Source: Harenicola maris (GTDB taxonomy: Bacteria; Pseudomonadota; Alphaproteobacteria; Rhodobacterales; Rhodobacteraceae). From it: a stretch of 64,000 bases of DNA. A program made the translations under genes and the position numbers. The stretch covers positions 434,001-498,000 of the forward strand of contig JADQAZ010000001.1 of the NCBI GenBank assembly GCA_018524345.1. The letters are read 5' to 3'. The notes under the pieces are model-generated. The model did not search any database. It had not been told where the DNA came from and was given only the letters and a program-made list of their open reading frames with translations. This document shows, in pieces, positions 42,011 to 51,361 of the stretch (its first letter is position 1; every line of letters begins with the position of its first letter).

Positions 42011-42947
42011 TCGCAGGCTGTTCCTTCTTGGCGGGCTTTTGGTACTGGCCTGTGCGGCTTTCCTGTTGTGGAACCTGCGGGCGCCCTATGGCTTTATCCT
42101 TGGTCTGCGGTTCACCAAGCTGGCCTCGCTGTGTGTTGTGGGGGCGGCGATTGGCACTGCGACGGTGCTGTTTCAAACCATTGCGGCCAACCGGATGCTG
42201 ACGCCGGGGATTGTCGGGTTTGATGCGCTGTTCATCTTTATCCAGACCATGCTGGTGCTGACCCTCGGCGGCGTGGGGTTTGCGGGGTTGCCCGCCCTTG
42301 CGCAGTTCGGGGTGGAGGCCGCGATTCTCGTGGCGGCGGCCCTTGGCCTCTTCAGCATTGTCCTGCGCAAGGGGGCGGAGGACATCCTGCGGCTGGTCCT
42401 GACCGGGGTGATCCTCGGGGTTCTGATGCGCGGGCTGGCGAGCCTTGCGCAGCGGCTCTTGGATCCTTCGGAGTTCGCCATCGTGCAGCAGGCCAGTTTC
42501 GCGAGTTTTGGCGCGGTGGATCGCACCCAGCTTGCCATCGCCTTTGTCATTCTGACCTGCTGTCTTTTGGCGGCGCTGCGGATCGCGCGATACTTGGATG
42601 TGGCGGCCTTGGGGCGGGGCGTGGCCCTGCCGCTGGGGCTGGATTACGACCATGTGGTCTTTATCGCCCTTGGCCTTGTGGCCCTTTTGGTGGCGACCTC
42701 GACGGCGCTTGTGGGGCCGATCACATTCCTTGGGCTTTTGGCCTCCAGCCTTGCCCATGCGGCCCTGCCAACATGGCGGCATTCGCGCCTGTTGCCTGCG
42801 GCGGCATTGATCGGGGCGGTGATCCTTGTGGCGGGGCAATTCGTCTTTGAACGCCTGCTTGGCCTGCAATCTACCCTGACGGTGGTGGTGGAATTTGCCG
42901 GCGGGGTGTTGTTCCTTTTCCTTGTTTTGCGGAGGCCACGGCCATGA
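42003..42947 (+). CDS. FecCD-type siderophore permease 2
   Basis: 314 residues from ATG 42003, overlapping the first permease by 8 bp. MVDRRLFLLGGLLVLACAAFLLWN start, then RFTKLASLCVVGAAIGTATVLFQTIAANRMLTPGIVGFDALFIF and STALVGPITFLGLLASSLAHAALPTWRH, the conserved FecCD segments. Inner-membrane partner of the 41066 permease. Overlaps the ATPase gene by ATGA (42944-42947). Confidence 0.92.
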   Translation: MVDRRLFLLGGLLVLACAAFLLWNLRAPYGFILGLRFTKLASLCVVGAAIGTATVLFQTIAANRMLTPGIVGFDALFIFIQTMLVLTLGGVGFAGLPALAQFGVEAAILVAAALGLFSIVLRKGAEDILRLVLTGVILGVLMRGLASLAQRLLDPSEFAIVQQASFASFGAVDRTQLAIAFVILTCCLLAALRIARYLDVAALGRGVALPLGLDYDHVVFIALGLVALLVATSTALVGPITFLGLLASSLAHAALPTWRHSRLLPAAALIGAVILVAGQFVFERLLGLQSTLTVVVEFAGGVLFLFLVLRRPRP

Positions 42948-43705
42948 TTGAGATTGAAAACCTGACGGTTTCCCGAAGCGGCGCAGAGATTCTCAAGGAC
43001 GTGAGTGTAAAGTTCGGCGCAGGCGGGATCACCGCCCTGATCGGGCCGAACGGGGCGGGCAAATCCACCCTGTTGAATGCGATCGCCGGCCTGATCAAGC
43101 CGGAGCATGGCAGGGTGACGGTGGGGGGCTGCGACATGATCAGCGCCCGCCCGCCGGAGCGCGCCAGCCACGTCGCCTTGCTGGCCCAGAACGAGCATGT
43201 CACAGCGCGGCTAACGGTGCGCGAGCTGGTCAGCTTTGGCCGCTGGACCCACCACCACGGCCGCCCGCAGGAACGCGACCTGCGCATGATCGAGGAGGCC
43301 TTGGAGGCCTTTGATCTTGGCCCCCTTGCGGAGCGCCGGTTGGACGCCCTGTCGGGCGGGCAAAGGCAGCGGTCCTTTGTTGCCATGGCTTGGGCGCAGG
43401 AAACGCCGTGGATGCTGTTGGATGAGCCCCTGTCAGCCTTGGACCCACGCCATGTGCGGGGAATCATGGACAGGCTCCATGAGCTGACCCGTCCGGGGCA
43501 GGGGCAGCGCAGTATTGTGATTGTCTTGCATGATCTGAGCGTTACGGCGCGCTATGCGGACCGGATCGTGGCGATGAAGGACGGGCGTCTGGTCACATCA
43601 GGGCCGCGGTTGCTGACCATGACCGGCGGGATGCTGAGCGATCTGTTCGGCACCGGCCTTGCGATAGAGACCGTCGCAGGCCGTGACGTGGTGGTGCCCA
43701 GCTAG
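42944..43705 (+). CDS. Iron-siderophore ABC transporter ATPase
   Basis: 253 residues. Walker A GPNGAGKST, signature LSGGQRQR, Walker B WMLLDEPLSALD, and switch His in VLHDLSVTARYADRIVAMKDG. FepC/YclP-like import ATPase on the cytoplasmic face. Last gene of the siderophore operon; followed by an imperfect terminator hairpin at 43748-43784. Confidence 0.93.
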   Translation: MIEIENLTVSRSGAEILKDVSVKFGAGGITALIGPNGAGKSTLLNAIAGLIKPEHGRVTVGGCDMISARPPERASHVALLAQNEHVTARLTVRELVSFGRWTHHHGRPQERDLRMIEEALEAFDLGPLAERRLDALSGGQRQRSFVAMAWAQETPWMLLDEPLSALDPRHVRGIMDRLHELTRPGQGQRSIVIVLHDLSVTARYADRIVAMKDGRLVTSGPRLLTMTGGMLSDLFGTGLAIETVAGRDVVVPS

Positions 43706-43747
43706 GGCGCCTGCACCGCGGCATCCAGCCTCTATTTTCCCAACCCT

Positions 43748-43784
43748 GAAACGACGAAGGGCCGCCCGAAGGCGACCCTGTTTC
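43748..43784 (+). terminator. Terminator hairpin after the siderophore operon
   Basis: AGGGCCGCC pairs with GGCGACCCT (one internal mismatch, CGAA loop), flanked by GAAAC and GTTTC that extend the stem. Confidence 0.55.
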
Positions 43785-43807
43785 GATCCACTTAGTGTGG
43801 TCTTCAA

Positions 43808-43882
43808 TGGAGCGGGCGAAGAGATTCGAACTCTCGACCCTAACCTTGGCAAGGTTATGCTCTACCCCTGAGCTACGCCCGC
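43808..43882 (-). tRNA. tRNA-Gly (anticodon GCC)
   Basis: Read on the minus strand it starts GCGGGCGTAGCTCAGGGG at 43882, has D loop GGGGTAGAGC, anticodon stem CCTTGCCAAGG with anticodon GCC, T-arm GAGAGTTCGAATCTC, and acceptor GCGGGCG/CGCCCGC followed by discriminator T and genome-encoded CCA (43808-43810). All stems close. Not within an operon. Confidence 0.97.
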
Positions 43883-44003
43883 GTCCGTTGAGTGAGGGCT
43901 ATCTAACGGCCCTGTTCGGGCGGTTCAAGCGCAATTTTGCGCCTTTTTCATTTTGGCCCGATTTTTTTCATCACAGGCCGCAAATCCGGCCGAAACTAAC
44001 GGG

Positions 44004-44396
44004 TCAAAACAGGCTATGGGCCAGTAAACCAAGGGCCATCGTGGCAAGGGCGAAAAGTGTCAGCATCATTCCCGCGATGCGCAGTTTCATCACCGGTGGG
44101 CTGGCGGAAAAGCCATAGGCGTGCAGGGCGCGCCCGATAAGCAGGGTGAGGCCGAAAATATGGACGACCCAGCCCGGTGTGCCCTGTGCCTCGATCAGAG
44201 CGAGGAGGATCAATCCGATGGGGGCGTATTCGGCGCAGTTCGCCTGTGCACGCATGCGTTTGAGAAGGCTCTTGTCGCCCGCGTCCCCGAGGCCCAGCCG
44301 GTGGCTGCGGCGATAGCGGATGACGCGCAGACTGAGGGCAAGGAAGATGCCCGTGATAAGCGCGGCGTATATGGCGGTGATGGTAAGGGGGGGCAT
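44004..44396 (-). CDS. MAPEG-family membrane protein
   Basis: 130 residues, four hydrophobic segments. MAPEG hallmarks: the first helix ITAIYAALITGIFLALSLRVIRYRR, the conserved RAQANCAEYAPIGLILLALIEAQ with the Asn and Glu at the membrane face, and ALHAYGF. Membrane-associated eicosanoid/glutathione metabolism relatives in eukaryotes; the bacterial function is undefined. It follows pyc on the minus strand after a hairpin-containing gap of 121 bp. Confidence 0.9.
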   Translation of the reverse strand: MPPLTITAIYAALITGIFLALSLRVIRYRRSHRLGLGDAGDKSLLKRMRAQANCAEYAPIGLILLALIEAQGTPGWVVHIFGLTLLIGRALHAYGFSASPPVMKLRIAGMMLTLFALATMALGLLAHSLF

Positions 44397-44473
44397 TGGC
44401 GGTCCTTCTCGCTTTGGTCAAAGCGGGGGGTGCCGTCTGCGCCTTGGCCCCATGGGCCGGCGCGAAGGCCCCC

Positions 44474-44505
44474 CGCAGGCAGCACCATATGGGATGCTGC
44501 CTGCG
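44474..44505 (-). terminator. Stem-loop after pyc
   Basis: CGCAGGCAGCA pairs with TGCTGCCTGCG, 11 bp perfect, 10-base loop. It follows the pyc stop on the minus strand but lacks a U-run on that side. Confidence 0.5.
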
Positions 44506-44517
44506 AGGGGAGATTTT

Positions 44518-47500
44518 TTATTCGAACTCGATCAAAAGGTCTTTGGCGTCGATCTGATCGCCGGGCCCGATATGAACAGCCGCGATCACGGCGTCGCGCT
44601 CTGCGGTCAGGCCGGTTTCCATCTTCATAGCTTCGATTGTGACCAGCACATCGCCTTGGGTGACTTTCTGCCCGACAGTGACGCCGACAGAGGCAACCGC
44701 ACCCGGCATCGGGGCGCCAAGCTGTTTCTCGTTGCCAAGCTGCGCCTTTGGACGGGCGACCACAGAGGAGGTCACGCGGCGATCTGGCACGCGGATGGTG
44801 CGTGGCTGCCCGTTCAGCTCGAAAAAGACCTTGGCGATGCCCTCATCCGTTGTCTCGCCAATGGCAGACATGCGGATTTCGAGGGTCTTGCCGGGGTCGA
44901 TTTCGGCTGTGATCTCGTCGCCGGCTTCCATTCCGTAAAAGAACGTGTCCGTCGGCAGGGCGCGCACAGGGCCGTATTCGGCGTGGCGGGTCATGTAGTC
45001 GGTGTAGACCTTTGGATACATCAGATAGCCGTTGAGGTCCTCGTTATCGATCTCGATCCCGCCGAGCTTGTCGGAGACTTCCTTGCGCGTGGCCTCAAGA
45101 TCAACGGCAGGAAGCGAGGCACCGGGGCGGGTGGTTTCCGCCTTTTCGCCGCGCAGAACCTTCTTCTGGATCGCCTTGGGCCAGCCACCGGGGGGTTGGC
45201 CAAGGTTGCCGCGCATCATGTCGACGACACTGTCAGGGAAGGCGACGTCGCGCTTCGGATCCTCGACATCCGCGCGGGTCAGACCCTGCGAGACCATCAT
45301 CAGGGCCATATCGCCCACAACCTTGGAGGTCGGCGTCACCTTGCAGATATCGCCGAACATCTGGTTCACATCGGCGTAGCTTTGCGCCACCTCGTGCCAG
45401 CGTTCCTCAAGCCCCATGGAGCGCGCCTGCGCCTTGAGGTTGGTGAACTGGCCGCCGGGCATCTCGTGCAGGTAAACCTCGGAGGCAGGGGCCTGCAGGC
45501 CGGATTCGAAGGCCGCGTAATGGCCGCGGACGGCCTCCCAATAGTTCGAAATCTCGCGGATCGCGCCGATGTCGAGGCCGGTGTCACGGTCGGTGCGCGC
45601 AAGCGCCTCTACCACAGAGCCAAGGGTGGCTTGGCTGGTGTTGCCGGAGAGGGCGTCCATGGCGCAGTCAACCGCATCAACACCCGCAGCAGAGGCCGCA
45701 AGGATCGAGGCAATGGCGGAGCCTGCGGTGTCATGGGTGTGGAAGTGGATCGGCAGGCCGACCTCTTCCTTCAGGGCCTTGACCAGAACGGTTGCCGCGC
45801 CGGGTTTCAGCAGGCCTGCCATGTCCTTCAGGCCCAGAATATGCGCGCCTGCGGCTTTCAGTTCCTTGGCCAGTTCGACATAGTATTTCAGGGAATACTT
45901 GTCCCGGGCAGGATCCATGATGTCGCCGGTGTAGCAGAAGGTGCCTTCCAGAACCTTGTTGCTTTCCAGCACGGAATCCATCGCGACGCGCATGTTCTCA
46001 ACCCAGTTGAGGGGGTCGAACACCCGGAAGACGTCAACGCCGGAAGTGGCCGCCTGCGAGACGAAGCTTTGGACCACATTGTCGGGGTAGTTGGTGTAGC
46101 CCACACCGTTGGAGGAGCGCAGCAACATCTGCGTCATCAGGTTGGGCATGGCTTTGCGCAGATCGCGCAGGCGCTGCCACGGGCATTCCTGCAAGAAGCG
46201 GTAGGCCACGTCAAAGGTCGCCCCGCCCCAGCATTCCATAGAGAAAAGGCCCGGTAGGTTCGCGGCATAGCTTGGCGCGACGCGGATCATGTCGATGCTG
46301 CGCATACGGGTCGCCAGCAGGGATTGGTGGCCGTCACGCATGCTGGTGTCGGTGATCAACAGTTGCTTCTGGTCGGACATCCAGTCGGCCACGGCCTGCG
46401 GGCCAAACTCCTCAAGGATGTTGCGTGTGCCCGGAACGGGCAGTTCGGTGCGCTTTGCCGGGGCCTTTGGCGTGCGGACATCGGCGGGCTTGGGGCGGCC
46501 TTCTGTCTCCGGATGCCCGTTGACGGTGATATCGGCGATATAGGTCAGAACCTTGGTCGCGCGGTCACGGCGCACCTTGAAATCGAACAGCTCAGGCGTC
46601 TCGTCGATGAACTTGGTGTGGTATTCGTAGTTCAGGAAGGTCGGGTGCTTGAGCAGGTTTTCCACAAAGGCGATATTGGTGGAGACCCCGCGGATGCGGA
46701 ACTCGCGCAGGGCACGGTCCATCCGCGCAATCGCGGCCTCTGGCGTTGGCGCCCAAGCGGTGACTTTTTCCAAAAGGCTATCGTAGTAGCGCGTCACAAC
46801 AGCGCCGGAATAGGCCGTGCCGCCGTCAAGGCGGATGCCCATGCCGGTGGCCCCGCGGTATGCGGTCAGGCGGCCATAGTCGGGGATGAAGTTGTTGCGC
46901 GGATCCTCGGTGGTGATGCGGCACTGAATGGCGTGACCATCAAGCTGAACGTCATACTGCGATGCCGTGCCTGTGGCTTCGACAAGGGATTTGCCCTCGG
47001 CGATCAGGATCTGGGCGCGCACGATGTCGATGCCGGTGACTTCCTCTGTCACCGTGTGCTCCACCTGAACGCGGGGGTTCACCTCGATAAAGTAGAACTC
47101 GCCCGAGTCCATATCCATCAGGAACTCGACCGTGCCCGCACATTCGTAATTTACGTGGGAGCAGATTTTCTTGCCGAGGTTACAGAGCTTTTCGCGCTGC
47201 GCCGCCGACAGATAGGGGGCAGGGGCGCGTTCAACGACCTTCTGGTTGCGGCGCTGCACCGAGCAGTCCCGCTCCCAAAGGTGATACATCTCGCCGTATT
47301 GGTCGCCAAGGATCTGAACCTCGACGTGGCGGGCGCGTTGGATCATCTTTTCAAGATAGCCCTCGCCGTTGCCAAAGGCGGCCTCGGCCTCGCGGCGGCC
47401 CTCGGCCACCTTTTCCTCAAGCTCGTCTTCGGCAAAGATCGGACGCATCCCGCGTCCGCCGCCGCCCCAAGATGCCTTAAGCATCAGGGGATAGCCGACT

Positions 47501-47958
47501 TCGCCCGCTTCTTTCTTGATGGCTGCAAAATCATCGCCCAGAACTTCCGTCGCAGGGATGACAGGAACGCCAGCCTCGATCGCGACACGCCGCGCGCTTG
47601 CCTTGTCGCCAAGGGCGCGCATGGTCGCGGCCTTTGGGCCGATGAATACGATACCGGCGGCATCACAGGCATCCACGAAATCGGGGTTCTCGGACAGCAG
47701 GCCATAGCCGGGGTGAATGGCATCCGCGCCGCACATCTTGGCCACGCGGATGATTTCCTCGATCGACAGATAGGCCGCAACAGGGCCCAGACCCTCGCCG
47801 ATCCGATAGGCCTCATCCGCTTTGAAACGGTGCAGGCCCAGCTTGTCTTCCTCTGCGAACACGGCCACGGTTTTTTTGCCCAACTCGTTCGCTGCTCGCA
47901 TAATGCGAATGGCGATTTCGCCACGGTTCGCGATTAGGATTTTCTGGAATTCGGCCAT
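44518..47958 (-). CDS. pyc: Pyruvate carboxylase
   Basis: 1146 residues, the full single-chain enzyme. N-terminal biotin carboxylase (KILIANRGEIAIRIMRAANELG; ATP-grasp loop SWGGGGRGM; HVEVQILGDQYG), carboxyltransferase TIM barrel from about 530 (DTSMRDGHQSLLATRMR; MECWGGATFDVA; LGLKDMAGLLKPGAA), allosteric/tetramerisation linker, and C-terminal biotinyl domain with the biotin Lys in EAMKMET. It makes oxaloacetate from pyruvate (anaplerosis) in the cytoplasm. Single gene, ATG 47958. A 10-bp inverted repeat TTGCAGTTGC lies just upstream. Confidence 0.98.
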   Translation of the reverse strand: MAEFQKILIANRGEIAIRIMRAANELGKKTVAVFAEEDKLGLHRFKADEAYRIGEGLGPVAAYLSIEEIIRVAKMCGADAIHPGYGLLSENPDFVDACDAAGIVFIGPKAATMRALGDKASARRVAIEAGVPVIPATEVLGDDFAAIKKEAGEVGYPLMLKASWGGGGRGMRPIFAEDELEEKVAEGRREAEAAFGNGEGYLEKMIQRARHVEVQILGDQYGEMYHLWERDCSVQRRNQKVVERAPAPYLSAAQREKLCNLGKKICSHVNYECAGTVEFLMDMDSGEFYFIEVNPRVQVEHTVTEEVTGIDIVRAQILIAEGKSLVEATGTASQYDVQLDGHAIQCRITTEDPRNNFIPDYGRLTAYRGATGMGIRLDGGTAYSGAVVTRYYDSLLEKVTAWAPTPEAAIARMDRALREFRIRGVSTNIAFVENLLKHPTFLNYEYHTKFIDETPELFDFKVRRDRATKVLTYIADITVNGHPETEGRPKPADVRTPKAPAKRTELPVPGTRNILEEFGPQAVADWMSDQKQLLITDTSMRDGHQSLLATRMRSIDMIRVAPSYAANLPGLFSMECWGGATFDVAYRFLQECPWQRLRDLRKAMPNLMTQMLLRSSNGVGYTNYPDNVVQSFVSQAATSGVDVFRVFDPLNWVENMRVAMDSVLESNKVLEGTFCYTGDIMDPARDKYSLKYYVELAKELKAAGAHILGLKDMAGLLKPGAATVLVKALKEEVGLPIHFHTHDTAGSAIASILAASAAGVDAVDCAMDALSGNTSQATLGSVVEALARTDRDTGLDIGAIREISNYWEAVRGHYAAFESGLQAPASEVYLHEMPGGQFTNLKAQARSMGLEERWHEVAQSYADVNQMFGDICKVTPTSKVVGDMALMMVSQGLTRADVEDPKRDVAFPDSVVDMMRGNLGQPPGGWPKAIQKKVLRGEKAETTRPGASLPAVDLEATRKEVSDKLGGIEIDNEDLNGYLMYPKVYTDYMTRHAEYGPVRALPTDTFFYGMEAGDEITAEIDPGKTLEIRMSAIGETTDEGIAKVFFELNGQPRTIRVPDRRVTSSVVARPKAQLGNEKQLGAPMPGAVASVGVTVGQKVTQGDVLVTIEAMKMETGLTAERDAVIAAVHIGPGDQIDAKDLLIEFE

Positions 47959-47974
47959 GGTTAGCTCCGATTGT

Positions 47975-48017
47975 TTGCAGTTGCAGCATTGTTAGGGACA
48001 AACTGTCGCAACTGCAA
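47975..48017. promoter_or_regulatory. Inverted repeat upstream of pyc
   Basis: TTGCAGTTGC (47975-47984) and GCAACTGCAA (48008-48017) form a perfect 10-bp inverted repeat with 23 bases between, and GTTGCAAAG follows at about 48024. Half-site style (TTTGCA-like) recalls sites of short-chain-acyl-CoA (ScfR/PccR-type) regulators; this is a guess from appearance. Confidence 0.4.
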
Positions 48018-48280
48018 TGCGGGTTGCAAAGCCAACGTTGCGTGTTTGCCGTGTGTTCGCGGGGTTATGCCCTATTGCGCCGCCGTTCGGGCGCGGGGGC
48101 AGTGGGCGGCGTTTTACGGTCGCCGTTTTGTCCAAAGTGGCCTGCATCGGCCCGTTGCGCTGTCTCTTTCGGCGCAATGCGCGCGGCGGCAGGGGCATTC
48201 ATCGTGCAAGGGTCCTTTCGATCATCTTGGCGCAGGGGCCCAACCGCACCCTGGGGAGCCTTGGATTGCTTGCCTGAATA

Positions 48281-48292
48281 CTGGTATACCAG
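48281..48292. promoter_or_regulatory. CTGGTATACCAG palindrome
   Basis: Perfect 12-bp palindrome in the 406-bp divergent gap between pyc and uvrD, 73 bp before uvrD. TGGTATACCA is the style of GntR/FadR-family operators. Apart from this and the pyc-proximal repeat I see no gene in 47959-48364. Confidence 0.4.
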
Positions 48293-48364
48293 ATAGTAAA
48301 CTTCAAGCGAACATTGCGCGAACACAGGCTTTCCTTGGGGCGGGATAATGGCTAGTCTGCTGTC

Positions 48365-50737
48365 ATGAGCAGTTTTGACGAATTAGATGACGGCCGCATG
48401 GCGCGTCCCCCTTCCTTGTCGCAGCAGGCCATGGTGGCCCGCGGTGCGCCCTATCTTGATGGCCTGAACGCCCCGCAGCGTCAGGCGGTGGAGGCCCTTG
48501 AGGGCCCTGTCTTGATGCTGGCCGGTGCTGGCACGGGCAAGACCAAGGCCCTGACCACGCGGATTGCGCATCTGTTGACCACGGGCACCGCGCGGCCGAA
48601 CGAGATTTTGGCCGTGACATTCACCAACAAGGCCGCGCGGGAGATGAAGACGCGGGTGTCCTCCCTTATGGGGCAGGCGGTTGAGGGGATGCCTTGGCTT
48701 GGCACCTTCCATTCTGTCTGTGTGAAACTGCTGCGGCGCCATGCGGAATTGGCGGGGTTGAAATCCAACTTCACTATTCTTGATACCGACGATCAGCTGC
48801 GCCTATTGAAGCAATTGGTGCAGGCCGCGAATATTGACGACAAACGCTGGCCCGCCCGCCAGCTGGCCAATATTATCGACGGTTGGAAGAACCGCGCATG
48901 GACGCCCGCCGCGGTGCCTGCCTCGGAAAGCGGGGCCTATGACCAGAAGGGGATCGCCCTTTATGCGGCCTATCAAGAGCGGCTCAAGGCCCTGAATGCC
49001 GTCGATTTTGGCGACCTTCTGCTGCATGTGGTGACGATTTTCCAAACCCATGAGGACGTACTGAACCAGTATCGGCGCTTCTTCCGATACATCCTTGTGG
49101 ACGAATATCAGGATACCAACGTTGCCCAATACCTGTGGCTGCGCCTTCTTGCGGGCGGGCATCAGAATATCTGCTGCGTGGGCGATGATGATCAGTCGAT
49201 CTATGGCTGGCGCGGCGCAGAAGTGGGCAATATCCTAAGGTTTGAACAGGATTTCCCCGGTGCGACGGTCGTCAAGCTTGAGCAGAACTATCGCTCGACG
49301 GGGCATATCCTCGGGGCAGCCTCTGGCGTTATTCAGGGAAATCAGGGGCGCTTGGGCAAGACCCTGTTCACCTCCGGCGAGGATGGCGAAAAGGTTCGGC
49401 TGATCGGCCATTGGGATGGCGAGGAAGAGGCGCGCTGGATCGGCGATGAGCTGGAGGCGATGCAAAGCGGCACACGCGGGCTTGATCCCCTGTCCTTGAA
49501 CCAATGCGCGATCCTCGTGCGAGCCAGCCACCAGATGCGCGCCTTTGAGGATCGCTTCCTGACGATAGGCCTGCCTTATCGCGTCATTGGCGGGCCGCGG
49601 TTCTATGAGCGGCTCGAGATTCGCGATGCCATGGCCTATTTCCGCGTTGCGGTTTCGCCCGATGATGATCTGGCCTTCGAGCGGATCGTGAACACGCCCA
49701 AGCGCGGCCTTGGGGATAAGGCGATCCAGAAAATGCAGATCGCTGCGCGCTCCAACGGGGTGTCCCTGTTCGAGGGGGCGCGGCTTTGCCTTGCTGCCGG
49801 TGATTTCGGCGGGCGGGCCAAGGGGCAGTTGACCGCCTTGATGGAGGGGTTTGGCCGCTGGCATGCATCGGTTCTTTTGGCGGAGCAGAGCCATATGGAG
49901 CTGGCCGAGGAGATTCTGGAAGACAGCGGCTATATCGCCCATTGGCAGAACGACAAAACGCCGGAGGCACCGGGGCGGCTTGAGAACCTCAAGGAACTCG
50001 TCAAGGCGCTGGAGCAGTTTGAAAACCTGCAGGGGTTCTTGGAGCACATCGCCCTTGTCATGGATAACGAGACAGAGGACGCGGTTGAGAAAGTGTCGAT
50101 CATGACGCTGCATGCGGCCAAGGGCCTCGAATTTCCGGCGGTGTTCCTGCCGGGGTGGGAAGACGGGTTGTTCCCCTCCCAACGATCCATGGATGAAAGC
50201 GGCCTGAAGGGCCTCGAGGAAGAGCGCCGCCTTGCCTATGTCGGTATCACGCGGGCGGAACGTCTTTGCACGATTTCCTTTGCGGGCAACCGGCGGGTCT
50301 ACGGGCAATGGCAATCTGCTTTGCCCTCGCGGTTTATCGACGAACTGCCACCCGAACATGTTGATGTGCTGACCCCGCCCGGCCTGTATGGCGGCGGATA
50401 CGGGGCGGCTGGCATGGGAATGGCGGGCTCTGGTCTGGAAGATGCCGTTGCCAAGGCGGATGTTTACAACTCCCCCGGTTGGCGGCGGTTGCAGGAGCGC
50501 AGTCAGGCGAGGGGCGTCAGCCAGCCGCGCGAGACCCGTAACCTTGTGATTGATGCTCAGGCGGTCTCTGTCTTTGGCCTTGGCGACAGGGTGTTTCACC
50601 AGAAGTTCGGCTACGGCGCCGTGACGGGGATTGAGGGCGACAAGCTGGAAGTGTCCTTTGACAAGGCCGGTGTGAAAAAGGTGGTTGCGGGCTTTGTCGT
50701 TGCCGCAGGCGCGGCGGGGGACGACGTTCCGTTCTAA
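48365..50737 (+). CDS. uvrD: UvrD/PcrA-type superfamily 1 DNA helicase
   Basis: 790 residues. Q-motif LNAPQRQAVEA, Walker A LAGAGTGKTKAL, motif II VDEYQDTN, motif III GDDDQSIYGWRGAE, motif IV-V region LEQNYRST and MTLHAAKGLEFPAVFLPGWEDGLFP, motif VI EERRLAYVGITRAE. C-terminal Tudor-like end (GLGDRVFHQKFGYGAVTGIEGDKLEVSFDKAG) binds RNA polymerase in PcrA. 3'-5' helicase of nucleotide excision and replication restart. ATG 48365. Ended by a bidirectional terminator at 50771. Confidence 0.96.
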   Translation: MSSFDELDDGRMARPPSLSQQAMVARGAPYLDGLNAPQRQAVEALEGPVLMLAGAGTGKTKALTTRIAHLLTTGTARPNEILAVTFTNKAAREMKTRVSSLMGQAVEGMPWLGTFHSVCVKLLRRHAELAGLKSNFTILDTDDQLRLLKQLVQAANIDDKRWPARQLANIIDGWKNRAWTPAAVPASESGAYDQKGIALYAAYQERLKALNAVDFGDLLLHVVTIFQTHEDVLNQYRRFFRYILVDEYQDTNVAQYLWLRLLAGGHQNICCVGDDDQSIYGWRGAEVGNILRFEQDFPGATVVKLEQNYRSTGHILGAASGVIQGNQGRLGKTLFTSGEDGEKVRLIGHWDGEEEARWIGDELEAMQSGTRGLDPLSLNQCAILVRASHQMRAFEDRFLTIGLPYRVIGGPRFYERLEIRDAMAYFRVAVSPDDDLAFERIVNTPKRGLGDKAIQKMQIAARSNGVSLFEGARLCLAAGDFGGRAKGQLTALMEGFGRWHASVLLAEQSHMELAEEILEDSGYIAHWQNDKTPEAPGRLENLKELVKALEQFENLQGFLEHIALVMDNETEDAVEKVSIMTLHAAKGLEFPAVFLPGWEDGLFPSQRSMDESGLKGLEEERRLAYVGITRAERLCTISFAGNRRVYGQWQSALPSRFIDELPPEHVDVLTPPGLYGGGYGAAGMGMAGSGLEDAVAKADVYNSPGWRRLQERSQARGVSQPRETRNLVIDAQAVSVFGLGDRVFHQKFGYGAVTGIEGDKLEVSFDKAGVKKVVAGFVVAAGAAGDDVPF

Positions 50738-50770
50738 CCCGCTGCATCAATCCGATAGAGTAGAAACAAC

Positions 50771-50796
50771 AAAGGGCCCCGCGAGGGCCCTTTTTT
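50771..50796. terminator. Bidirectional terminator
   Basis: AAAGGGCCC, loop CGCGA, GGGCCCTTT then TTT. Serves uvrD on the plus strand and, read the other way, ends the CcsR array. Confidence 0.9.
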
Positions 50797-50815
50797 CATC
50801 GCTACAAAAGAAAAT

Positions 50816-50893
50816 GGCGGCAGTCCCAGGGAGGAGGAGAGGGACCGCCGCCTAATCACAGACATAACCCAGGGAGGAGGAGAGGGCTGTCTG
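50816..50893 (-). ncRNA. CcsR-like unit E (distal, fifth copy)
   Basis: Two hairpins, each displaying CCTCCTCCC on the minus strand. Stem 1 (GGCGG...CCGCC) has a single A-C pair on the plus strand that is a G-U wobble in minus-strand RNA. Set apart from unit D by a longer, diverged spacer (about 125 bases against about 36). Confidence 0.75.
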
Positions 50894-51018
50894 ATCTCGC
50901 GTGCCCGAAAGATCGGGCGCTTTCTTTCGCTTCACCGGGTGATCGTGCCTTTGGCGCGGTCGGACCCGAACCCGTCGGCGCATGGCCTGTCACAGGTCGA
51001 AGCAGTCTTCTTAGAGTT

Positions 51019-51096
51019 GGCAGCGACCCTCAGGGAGGAGGAAGAGGGCCGCCGCCTATTCACAGACATACCCAGGGAGGAGGAGAGGGCTGCCTG
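51019..51096 (-). ncRNA. CcsR-like unit D
   Basis: Same two-hairpin design. Stem 1 GGCAGCG.../...CCGCCGCC, stem 2 CAGACA.../...TGCCTG. A-C mismatches on plus become U-G wobbles on minus. Confidence 0.8.
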
Positions 51097-51132
51097 ATCT
51101 GTGTTGCCCGGTCTCCCGGGCGAATTCGAGTT

Positions 51133-51210
51133 GGCGGCGACCCTCAGGGAGGAGGAAGAGGCCCGCCGCCTATTCACAGACATACCCAGGGAGGAGGAGA
51201 GGGCTGTCTG
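51133..51210 (-). ncRNA. CcsR-like unit C
   Basis: Stem 1 GGCGGCG.../...CCGCCGCC, stem 2 CAGACA.../...TGTCTG (fully paired version). Spacer to the next unit contains GCCCGGTCTCCCGGGC-type hairpin, also seen between C and B (GCCCGGTTTCCCGGGC). Confidence 0.8.
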
Positions 51211-51246
51211 ATCTGTGTTGCCCGGTTTCCCGGGCGAATTCGAGTT

Positions 51247-51324
51247 GGCAGCGACCCTCAGGGAGGAGGAAGAGGGCCGCCGCCTATTCACAGACATACC
51301 CAGGGAGGAGGAGAGGGCTGCCTG
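51247..51324 (-). ncRNA. CcsR-like unit B
   Basis: Nearly identical to unit D in both stems; 114 bases from unit C. Confidence 0.8.
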
Positions 51325-51361
51325 ATCTGTGGTGCCCGGTTTCCCGAGCGGTATTCGAAGT

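Noticed and set aside
43795..44118. Open frame overlapping tRNA-Gly
   Set aside because: It reads through the tRNA gene and has no family or ribosome site.
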